16,868 bases of DNA from Porticoccaceae bacterium (lineage in GTDB: Bacteria > Pseudomonadota > Gammaproteobacteria > Pseudomonadales > Porticoccaceae), in the NCBI GenBank assembly GCA_023228865.1, contig JALOAH010000079.1, positions 1-16,868 of the forward strand. Direction: 5' to 3'. The translations under genes were made by a program, and so were the position numbers. The notes under the pieces were generated by a model. The model saw only the letters and a program-made list of their open reading frames with translations. It had not been told where the DNA came from and ran no database searches. Positions 8,366-14,248 of this stretch are shown piece by piece. Position 1 is the stretch's first letter, and every line of letters begins with the position of its first letter.

Positions 8366-8369
8366 TTAA
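8366..8369. repeat. Left target-site duplication TTAA
   Basis: TTAA immediately precedes the left inverted repeat of the IS and is repeated at 9567-9570. It fits the YTAR target used by IS5-type elements. Confidence 0.8.
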
Positions 8370-8385
8370 GGAACCTCTGAACAAT
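8370..8385 (+). repeat. Left terminal inverted repeat of the IS
   Basis: GGAACCTCTGAACAAT matches the reverse complement of the right end (GGAAACTCTGATTAAT) at 13 of 16 positions. This end lies downstream of the transposase gene. Confidence 0.85.
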
Positions 8386-8467
8386 GAACCAAATTTTCGC
8401 GCTGGCGGTTGAAGCTTGGAATCACAATCGATGATGACGGCATTTTTACGCCCATTTTGGCCGGAAT

Positions 8468-8483
8468 CCGCTCTTTCGAGCGG
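8468..8483 (-). terminator. GAAA-loop stem downstream of the transposase gene
   Basis: Read on the minus strand, CCGCTC, loop GAAA and GAGCGG form a perfect 6-bp stem 24 bp after the transposase stop. The stable tetraloop and position suggest a transcript end, but no T run follows, so Rho-independent action is doubtful. Confidence 0.35.
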
Positions 8484-8507
8484 CCTATCCCGCTGTTTTA
8501 GCGTATT

Positions 8508-9492
8508 TCAGCCGCAACTTGCCCGCAAACCTCGTGTGTTCGCTTTCTTGAGAAGCGTCTTGCCGGCCATCACCAGGTTGACCAGCGCGCAGGAAACAAC
8601 CAGGTGATGGGCATTCTTCGCCAACCCGCGGTAGCGCACCTTGATGAAGCCGAAGCGTCGCTTCATCACCCCAAAGGGATGTTCCACCTTGGCGCGTACT
8701 TTGGATTTATTGCGGTTCTTGCCTTTCTCCTGTTCGCTCAGCGGGCGATTCTTGTAGCCTTTCCGGTGGGTAAAATCCTGTGCGTTCGGCGCCACCTCGG
8801 CGATGCTCTCCTTCTTGCCGGTATAGGCCGAATCACCCCACACCCGGGTCTCGTCCCCGTGCAGCAGGTCTCCGACAACCACCGAGTCGTGGACATTCGC
8901 CGAGGTGGCCACCACGCTGTGGATCAGCTTGGTTTTGCTGTCCACCCCGATGTGCGCCTTCATCCCGAAGTACCACTGGTTACCCTTGCGGGTGGAGTGC
9001 ATGGCCGGGTCCCTGGCCTTGTCCTGGTTCTTGGTCGAACTCGGCGCGTTGATGATGGTGGCATCGACGATGGTGCCGCGTCCTACCTTCAGGCCGTTTT
9101 CCTGGAGATACTCGTTGACCAGGTGAAAGAGCTGATCCCCCAGGTTGTGGCGTTCCATCAGGTGGCGGAACTTGCAGATCGTGGTTTCGTCGGGCACCGG
9201 CTCGTTGCCCAGGTCAATGCCCACGAAGTGCCGCATGGCGCGGGAGTCATACAGCGCCTCCTCGGCCCCGGGATCGGAGAGGTTGAACCAGTGTTGCAGG
9301 AAGTAGATGCGCAGCATACGCTCAACGCCCACCGGACGGCGACCCGCACCCTGCGGATTCGGGTAGAACGGCTCGATGACCTCGGTGAGCTCCTTCCAGG
9401 GGGATGATGGTTTCCATCTCCTCCAGAAATTGCTCCTTGCGGGTCTTCTTGCGGTACTTTTCGAAGCCTTCCGTCAGCGTGGGCTGTCTCAT
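8508..9492 (-). pseudogene. IS5-family transposase with a +1 frameshift
   Basis: Starting at the ATG complementary to 9490-9492, the first frame reads MRQPTLTEGFEKYRKK and on to METIIP, then loses the family sequence at a run of five C (minus strand, 9403-9399). Skipping one C restores the expected WKELTEVIEPFYPNPQGAGRRP, which joins VGVERMLRIYFLQHW and runs to the TGA at 8508. The corrected product would be about 327 residues, the usual IS5 length. The catalytic DDE set is present in the second part: D in TIVDATII, D in WGDSAYTGKKE, and E in RAKVEHPFGVMKRRFG with the family's Y-R-E-K pattern. So the nuclease core is intact but lacks its N-terminal region. A sequencing or assembly slip in the C run cannot be excluded; programmed shifting is known in some IS5-family subgroups. 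Confidence 0.88.
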
Positions 9493-9550
9493 GTTTAGTG
9501 GCTCACAGCGGGTTTTTGATTGTCGAATTATCGCAAAAAATCGCGGGCGA

Positions 9551-9566
9551 ATTAATCAGAGTTTCC
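9551..9566 (-). repeat. Right terminal inverted repeat of the IS
   Basis: On the minus strand this reads GGAAACTCTGATTAAT and matches the left end at 13 of 16 positions. It lies upstream of the transposase start. Confidence 0.85.
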
Positions 9567-9570
9567 TTAA
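9567..9570. repeat. Right target-site duplication TTAA
   Basis: The copy of TTAA following the right IS end. With the next two bases it recreates the AAGG that abuts the MFS gene's first ATG. Confidence 0.8.
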
Positions 9571-9572
9571 GG

Positions 9573-10790
9573 ATGAGCGCCCCTGAGATGAACTCGCGAA
9601 CGGATTCAGAAACCCCGGCATTGCTGTGGGTAGCATTGGGCCTTGCCATGGTTCCCGCCGTGACCATGGCCTTCGGTCGATTCGCCTACGCCTTGCTGCT
9701 GCCAGAAATGCGCGTTGATCTGGCCTGGAGCTATTCCCAGGCTGGGGCCATGAATTCCGCCAGCGGCGCGGGCTATGTAGCCGGCGCCATGATCGCCACC
9801 TACCGACGCAAGCCCGATGACCGGATGGCGCTCCTGCTGGGCGGAACACTAACAGCACTGACCCTGCTGCTATCGGGGTTCAGCTCCAATTTTGCGCTGC
9901 TCCTCACTTTGCGGGTCATCGGCGGAGCAACCGGCGCCATTGCCTTCATTGCCGGCAGTAATCTAGCGATCGCCTCAGGTCGCGGTGCGAGTCCACGCCA
10001 GGCAGCTAACCTACTGGGCATTTACTACGCTGGCGGCGGCTTCGGTGTCGTCATTACCGCCATTTCACTGCCGTGGCTGTTGGATGGCCTGAATTGGCGA
10101 TACGGCTGGATCACCCTAGGGTTATTGTCTCTACTGGCCATGCTCGCCTCGGTACCGGCAGCAAACCATGTCAAAACCCTGCACCCCTTGCCCAGCCAAC
10201 CACAGCAATTGCGCTATCCACCTCTGCGTCTGATCCTGCCACAATTGCTGAGTTTTACCCTCTATGGCTTGGGCTATATCGCCTTCGCCACCTACATCAT
10301 CGATTTTCTGAAAAATATGCAGGGTCATGATACCGCCACGGTATCCGTCTTCTGGGTATTGGTGGGTGCGTTCGCAATGCTCGGGGCGTTTGCCTGGGGG
10401 CCACTACTTGCGCGATTGAACGGCGGCTGGGGCAGCGTTGCCACCATGGGCGTAACCACCATTGGCTCCGTCATTCCCCTCTATTTCAACGGGAAAATCG
10501 CGGTCTATCTGTCCGCCAGCCTGTTCGGTATAGGCTTTCTCGCGGCGGTTGCGGCAATATCTGTGTATGTAAGACGCTCATTGCCCAGCGAAACCTGGCC
10601 AAAAGCCATCGGCATAATGACCATCGGGTTTGCCGCAGGCCAGAGCCTCGGCCCGGTGCTAAGCGGAAAAATCGCCGATCTCACCCAGAATATTGAAGCC
10701 GGATTAGTGGCATCTATTTTTGCACTGTTAACGGCCATGTTCTGTTCGGCATTGCAGAGAAAAACAGTTGCGAGTCACACGAATCAATAA
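9573..10790 (+). CDS. YbfB/YjiJ-type MFS transporter
   Basis: The protein (405 residues from the ATG at 9573) has about 12 hydrophobic segments and the sequence style of YbfB/YjiJ-family MFS transporters: AFGRFAYALLLPEMRVDLAWS and the SQAGAMNSASGAGYVAGA helix at the N-terminus, and LPSETWPKAIGIMTIGFAAGQSLGPVLSG in the second half. The substrate is unknown; relatives are treated as putative exporters of small organic compounds. The frame stays open leftward into the IS to 9498, but that part is IS sequence, so the real start is 9573 or the ATG at 9588. AAGG (9569-9572) abuts the first ATG and is rather far from the second, so initiation may be poor. It runs toward the isomerase gene, leaving 38 bp between their ends. 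Its native promoter is separated by the IS. Confidence 0.85.
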   Translation: MSAPEMNSRTDSETPALLWVALGLAMVPAVTMAFGRFAYALLLPEMRVDLAWSYSQAGAMNSASGAGYVAGAMIATYRRKPDDRMALLLGGTLTALTLLLSGFSSNFALLLTLRVIGGATGAIAFIAGSNLAIASGRGASPRQAANLLGIYYAGGGFGVVITAISLPWLLDGLNWRYGWITLGLLSLLAMLASVPAANHVKTLHPLPSQPQQLRYPPLRLILPQLLSFTLYGLGYIAFATYIIDFLKNMQGHDTATVSVFWVLVGAFAMLGAFAWGPLLARLNGGWGSVATMGVTTIGSVIPLYFNGKIAVYLSASLFGIGFLAAVAAISVYVRRSLPSETWPKAIGIMTIGFAAGQSLGPVLSGKIADLTQNIEAGLVASIFALLTAMFCSALQRKTVASHTNQ

Positions 10791-10828
10791 GCGGTGAAAT
10801 AACAGCTATCTAACTGGGAGTTGGCAAA

Positions 10829-11428
10829 CTATTTGGCGCCCATCGCAAAATCCATGGCCTCCGCCAACCGGTCGCCGCCCCAGAACATTTCGTCGCCGAT
10901 CATAACGGTGGGCGACCCAAAAATGCCCAGCTGTACGGCTCGATCGGTCTGATTCTTGAGTTTTTGTTTTCCTTCGTCTGAGCTTGCACAGGCAATAATG
11001 CCCTGGCTATGGACATCCAGTTGGTCGAGTATTTCTCCGATGACAATGGCGTCAGCAATATCCTGGTCATGGACGAAGTTGGCCCGGTATACCGCCTGGA
11101 TAAACGTGGTTATCCAAGGGGCGTCCTGGTTAAGGCAGGCTATGCGGCTTGCCAGCAGGCTGTTACGGGGAAACTGCGAGGGCTTATGAAAGGGAATGTC
11201 CTGCGCTGCGCATAGCCTTTCCATATCCCGCCACATGTATCGCCCTTTCGGCGGATAGAGATTGAAAGGCGAGTCGTTCCAGCCCTGTTGCTTGAAAATC
11301 ACGCCCAGCATAAAGGGTCGCCAGTGCAGCGAAATGTGGTTTGCCGCTGCCAATTGCGTGGCCCGCAGTGCCGCCGGATAGCTGTAGGTGCTGGCAAAAT
11401 CAAACCAGACCTGGATCGTCTTTGCCAT
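10829..11428 (-). CDS. 2-hydroxychromene-2-carboxylate isomerase-like protein (DsbA fold)
   Basis: The 199-residue protein belongs to the DsbA-like thioredoxin-fold group that includes 2-hydroxychromene-2-carboxylate isomerase (NahD) and kappa-class glutathione transferases. The N-terminal VWFDFASTYSYPAA matches the family's FDFxSPYSY motif; S13 aligns with the catalytic serine of NahD, and there is no CxxC, so it is not an oxidoreductase of the DsbA type. The cis-proline loop is FGSPTVMI and the C-terminus has the common WGGDRLAEA. NahD uses glutathione to isomerise an intermediate of naphthalene breakdown, but no other ring-degradation genes are seen here, so the substrate is open. AAGGAGG (11446-11440 on the minus strand) precedes the ATG. 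It follows phzF by 42 bp and is probably cotranscribed. Confidence 0.85.
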   Translation of the reverse strand: MAKTIQVWFDFASTYSYPAALRATQLAAANHISLHWRPFMLGVIFKQQGWNDSPFNLYPPKGRYMWRDMERLCAAQDIPFHKPSQFPRNSLLASRIACLNQDAPWITTFIQAVYRANFVHDQDIADAIVIGEILDQLDVHSQGIIACASSDEGKQKLKNQTDRAVQLGIFGSPTVMIGDEMFWGGDRLAEAMDFAMGAK

Positions 11429-11470
11429 GATTACCTAAACCTCCTTGAAAATGAACAAACGTTGCGCCAA

Positions 11471-12265
11471 TCAACCGTGGAATTCGCCCGTTAACACCGT
11501 CTTTGCCAAGCCACTCAATATCACCCTGGAACCCGACAGTTCCATATCCACGACCCCGGTGCGGGCTGAGGCCTGGTAACCCCGCAATGTCTTACGCCCG
11601 AGGCGCCGTCCCCAATACACTGCCAGCAGGCAGTGGGCCGACCCGGTAACCGGGTCTTCCGGGATGCCGGCGGCTGGGGCAAAGAACCGGGAAACACAAT
11701 CCACGCCACTCTCATCCCCCGGCGCCGTGACAATCAAGCCACGAAAAGGTAATGTTTTCAGCAAAGCCAAGTCAGGCTGCAGTTCCCGCACATCATCAGC
11801 CTGCTTGAACACGACAAGCACATCTTCACCACCCCGGCCAATCCATTCCGCCTGAACGCCCAGAAGGCCTGCGATACTCGCCTGCATATCCGGGGCAAGC
11901 TCCGCCGGTGAATCCGCAGGCAGTTCCAACCGGATGGCATTGTCCTTACGGCTGGCCGAGAGCAGACCGCTGCGGGTGCGAAAATCAATCATGTCACGGC
12001 CAACCCCGCGCTGCCAAAGCACATGAGCAGTGGCCAGGGTGGCGTGCCCACAAAGATTGACTTCGCAACTGGGCGTAAACCAGCGCAGTACCCATTCATT
12101 GGTTTGCAAATGCCAGGTAAATGCCGTTTCAGAAAGATTCATCTCGGCTGCCACATTCTGCATCCACTGCGGAGACTCCCTGCCGGTCAGAATACAAACA
12201 GCGGCAGGATTGCCCGTGAACGGGCCGCTGGCGAAAGCATCGACAATGTAAAGGGGGCTGGACAT
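11471..12265 (-). CDS. PhzF-family isomerase
   Basis: The 264-residue protein has the PhzF/diaminopimelate epimerase fold: VDAFASGPFTGNPAAVC at the N-terminus, the catalytic-type glutamate E46 in NLSETAF, CGHATLATAHVL in the first half and the matching EDPVTGSAHC in the second. PhzF itself isomerises trans-2,3-dihydro-3-hydroxyanthranilate in phenazine synthesis, but no phz genes are present; most relatives outside phz clusters have unknown substrates. The ATG has AGGAG 5 bp upstream. Its promoter faces the MocR gene and has a perfect TATAAT on the minus strand. With the isomerase gene downstream it forms a two-gene unit, probably controlled by the adjacent MocR regulator. Confidence 0.9.
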   Translation of the reverse strand: MSSPLYIVDAFASGPFTGNPAAVCILTGRESPQWMQNVAAEMNLSETAFTWHLQTNEWVLRWFTPSCEVNLCGHATLATAHVLWQRGVGRDMIDFRTRSGLLSASRKDNAIRLELPADSPAELAPDMQASIAGLLGVQAEWIGRGGEDVLVVFKQADDVRELQPDLALLKTLPFRGLIVTAPGDESGVDCVSRFFAPAAGIPEDPVTGSAHCLLAVYWGRRLGRKTLRGYQASARTGVVDMELSGSRVILSGLAKTVLTGEFHG

Positions 12266-12344
12266 TTGAACTCCTGTGAAACAGTCGGAAAATTCTTACA
12301 AGTCACTGTAAACACCCCTTGCTTTTCGATACAGTTTCAAAATA

Positions 12345-12350
12345 ATTATA
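12345..12350 (-). promoter_or_regulatory. -10 box of the phzF promoter
   Basis: On the minus strand this reads TATAAT, 80 bp before the phzF ATG. No good -35 lies 16-18 bp upstream, where the operator inverted repeat sits instead, which fits an activator-dependent promoter. The outermost half-site (12329-12340) overlaps the expected transcription start. Confidence 0.4.
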
Positions 12351-12379
12351 TTGATCCGGTACAGATTCAATTTTAAAAA
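12351..12379 (+). promoter_or_regulatory. Possible mocR promoter
   Basis: TTGATC (12351-12356), a 17-bp spacer and TAAAAA (12374-12379) give a plausible sigma-70 promoter for the regulator. One half-site lies in the spacer and another begins at the -10 end, an arrangement expected for self-repression. Confidence 0.35.
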
Positions 12380-12440
12380 ATCTGTACCGGTAAAAACAGG
12401 CTCAAACTGTACTGGTTAATCTCTATTGGAAAGTCCACAA

Positions 12441-13868
12441 ATGGAAACGCTGTATCAACAGGTTGCCGATGAACTAAAGGCGGGTATCGAGCGGGGTATC
12501 TACCAACCCGGCGACAGGCTCCCCGGGGTACGCACCCTCAGCAAGCAACGTAACGTCAGTATCGCGACGGTCATCACCGCCTACCGCCACCTGGAAGATG
12601 CCGGCCTGATCGAGGCGCGCAACCGCTCAGGGTATTATCTGCGGGAAAAATCCCAGCCACTGGCCCCGGAGCCGCTGACATCCAGGCCACCCAACAAGCC
12701 TGTGCCTGTCAACGGGCAGGCCCTGGTGCTCAATATGGGCAAGGCATCCCATGACCCATCGGTCATACAGCTGGGAGCCGCAGTACCCGACGCCTCGTTC
12801 CTGCCGGTTCGCGCCATTGAACGGGCCATCACCCAGGCCGCCAGGTTCCACCGGGACAATGTTGCCGCCTACGAATTTCCTCCCGGCCTGCCCGCCTTGC
12901 GCCGACAGATTGCCCGGCGCATGGTGGAGGCGGGCTGCCCCGTCCACCCCGACGAGATCGTCATCACCAATGGCTGCCAGGAAGCCCTCTCCCTGGCGCT
13001 GCGGGCAGTCACCAAGCCCGGCGACGTGGTGGCCGTTGAATCACCGACCTTCTACGGGCTGCTTCAGGTCATCGACAACCTCGGCCTGAAAGCCCTGGAA
13101 ATTCCCACCCATCCACGTACCGGTATTTCTCTGGAGGCCCTTGAGCTTGCCCTGGAACAGTGGCCCATCAAGGCCTGCGCGGTGACACCCAACTTCAGCA
13201 ACCCCCTGGGAAGCTGCATGCCGGACGACCACAAGGCCAGGTTGGTGGAGTTGCTGGCGAGCCGTAACATTCCCCTGGTGGAAGATGATGTCTATGGCGA
13301 CCTCGGGTTCAGTACCGGGAGACCGTCCATTTGCAAGGCGCTATCGCCAACCGGGGATGTGCTGTATTGCGGCTCATTTTCCAAGACCCTGGCGCCGGGG
13401 CTGCGCATCGGCTGGATCGTGCCGGGACGCCACCAGCAACAGGTGGAGTACATGAAATATGTGTTGAACCTTGCCACACCCACGATCCCCCAGCTCGCTG
13501 TCGCCTCACTGCTGGAGGGCGGCCAGTATGAACGCCACCTGCGCAAGGTGAAAAACGACTATGCCCTCGCCGTTTCCCGCATGTCGGGCACCGTCATGAC
13601 CCTGTTCCCTGAAGGCACCCGCATCACACGGCCGGAAGGCGGGTTTGTCATCTGGGTGGAACTGCCCAAAGACGTCAACAGCCTCGAACTGGCCCGGCAG
13701 GCCATGGCCCGTGGCATCAGTATCGCGCCAGGCCCCATCTTCTCAGCAAACCGGAAATACCAAAATTTTGTTCGTCTTTCCTGTGCCTGCCGCTGGGATG
13801 AAACAGCGATGAAGGCCCTGTCCACCCTTGCGGCGTTAGTGACGCGAAAAGATGTTAATAGCATCTAG
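12441..13868 (+). CDS. MocR-type transcription regulator (GntR domain plus PLP aminotransferase-like domain)
   Basis: The 475-residue protein starts with a GntR winged helix (about 1-70: LYQQVADELKAG, QPGDRLPGVRTLSKQ, SIATVITAYRHLEDAGLI, RSGYYLRE), then a proline-rich linker and a fold-type I PLP domain. PLP contacts visible include N254 in TPNFSNPLG, D282-D283 in VEDDVYGD, the Schiff-base lysine K315 in GSFSKTLAPGLRIGW and the closing arginine region RLSCAC. Such regulators sense PLP or an amino compound and bind repeats near their own promoter. The frame is open to a TTG at 12426, but the ATG at 12441 is preferred because GGAAAG (12428-12433) gives it a ribosome site 7 bp away. It is divergent from phzF across 175 bp holding four half-sites. 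Native effector unknown. Confidence 0.92.
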   Translation: METLYQQVADELKAGIERGIYQPGDRLPGVRTLSKQRNVSIATVITAYRHLEDAGLIEARNRSGYYLREKSQPLAPEPLTSRPPNKPVPVNGQALVLNMGKASHDPSVIQLGAAVPDASFLPVRAIERAITQAARFHRDNVAAYEFPPGLPALRRQIARRMVEAGCPVHPDEIVITNGCQEALSLALRAVTKPGDVVAVESPTFYGLLQVIDNLGLKALEIPTHPRTGISLEALELALEQWPIKACAVTPNFSNPLGSCMPDDHKARLVELLASRNIPLVEDDVYGDLGFSTGRPSICKALSPTGDVLYCGSFSKTLAPGLRIGWIVPGRHQQQVEYMKYVLNLATPTIPQLAVASLLEGGQYERHLRKVKNDYALAVSRMSGTVMTLFPEGTRITRPEGGFVIWVELPKDVNSLELARQAMARGISIAPGPIFSANRKYQNFVRLSCACRWDETAMKALSTLAALVTRKDVNSI

Positions 13869-13936
13869 CCAATGGCGACGTTGTGCACTGTTGCATCGGT
13901 ACAATAGGCACCATCCTTCATCAGGAATGCCCCAAT

Positions 13937-13952
13937 CTGTTATGCATAACAG
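13937..13952. promoter_or_regulatory. Perfect 16-bp palindrome, possible operator
   Basis: CTGTTATGCATAACAG is identical to its reverse complement. It lies about 110 bp before the small membrane protein gene and 24 bp before a candidate promoter, so an activator or repressor site for that gene is plausible. Which protein binds is unknown. Confidence 0.45.
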
Positions 13953-13960
13953 CTAATTTA

Positions 13961-13990
13961 TTTACAACTGTGTACTGGCACAATATGCGC
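13961..13990 (+). promoter_or_regulatory. Candidate promoter of the small membrane protein gene
   Basis: Two readings overlap. TTTACA (13961-13966) with TATGCG (13984-13989) at 17 bp is a weak sigma-70 promoter. TGGCAC (13976-13981) with GC at 13989-13990 keeps the GG-N10-GC spacing of sigma-54 promoters, but the -12 element is GCGC instead of TTGC. Neither is strong. Confidence 0.3.
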
Positions 13991-14060
13991 TAACTGTCCC
14001 TATACCACCGGGGCGAATGCAACCAGACTTTGCCTGCTGATCCATCGCAGGGAGAGAACG

Positions 14061-14225
14061 ATGCATAACGAGCATCCCCAAAAATTGCAGACTAAACAAC
14101 GTTTACCAACATGGCTTAAAGGCCTATTGCTGCTGACTGTTTTCATATTATTCGCCGCTCTCTTTATCCAAGATGCAACTGACACAACGCCACCCAAGCA
14201 CCCTTGGTGGTGGTATATCCATTGA
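14061..14225 (+). CDS. Small single-pass membrane protein, 54 residues
   Basis: A short open frame with a good ribosome site (GGGAGAG, 14050-14056, 4 bp before the ATG) encodes a basic, Gln/Lys-rich N-terminus of about 20 residues, one membrane helix (WLKGLLLLTVFILFAALF, about 18-35), then a short acidic and proline-containing tail ending in PWWWYIH. By the positive-inside rule the N-terminus should face the cytoplasm. No family is recognised. The DNA is AT-richer than its neighbours. It stands alone, 192 bp after mocR and 23 bp from the end of the convergent relaxase gene, at the edge between cargo and conjugation backbone. Support comes from the ribosome site, the coherent protein layout and an upstream palindrome; conservation is unknown. 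Confidence 0.6.
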   Translation: MHNEHPQKLQTKQRLPTWLKGLLLLTVFILFAALFIQDATDTTPPKHPWWWYIH

Positions 14226-14248
14226 CTACAGCAACCCGGTTGAAGGCA

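Larger units (their letters stand above)
8370..9566 (-). mobile_element. Complete IS5-family insertion sequence, 1197 bp
   Basis: The element is bounded by imperfect terminal inverted repeats (13 of 16 matching) and flanked by a TTAA duplication. It holds one transposase gene on the minus strand, frameshifted. Length is close to that of IS5 itself (1195 bp), and transposase sequence places it in the IS5 group proper. It sits between the PepSY-type gene and the MFS gene, its right end 6 bp from the latter's first possible ATG. Intact ends and exact duplication suggest a fairly recent insertion. It can probably move only if an intact transposase acts in trans. Confidence 0.9.
12329..12415. promoter_or_regulatory. 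MocR operator region: four TACAG half-sites
   Basis: Two sites point right (ATACAGTTTCAA at 12329-12340; GTACAGATTCAA at 12359-12370) and two point left (AATCTGTACCGG at 12379-12390; CTCAAACTGTACTGG at 12401-12415). The inner pair forms a perfect 12-bp inverted repeat, CCGGTACAGATT (12356-12367) and AATCTGTACCGG (12379-12390). The two right-pointing sites are exactly 30 bp apart, three helical turns. The set covers both likely divergent promoters, as expected for MocR autoregulation plus control of phzF. Binding by this MocR protein is inferred from position. Confidence 0.7.

Noticed and set aside
8604..9407. 267-codon plus-strand frame inside the IS
   Set aside because: It is antisense to the transposase, whose DDE motifs are unmistakable.
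9498..9572. N-terminal extension of the MFS protein into the IS
   Set aside because: These codons are IS end sequence and target duplication; the open frame is accidental.
12426..12440. TTG start of the MocR protein
   Set aside because: The ATG at 12441 has a well-placed GGAAAG and starts at the conserved GntR N-terminus.
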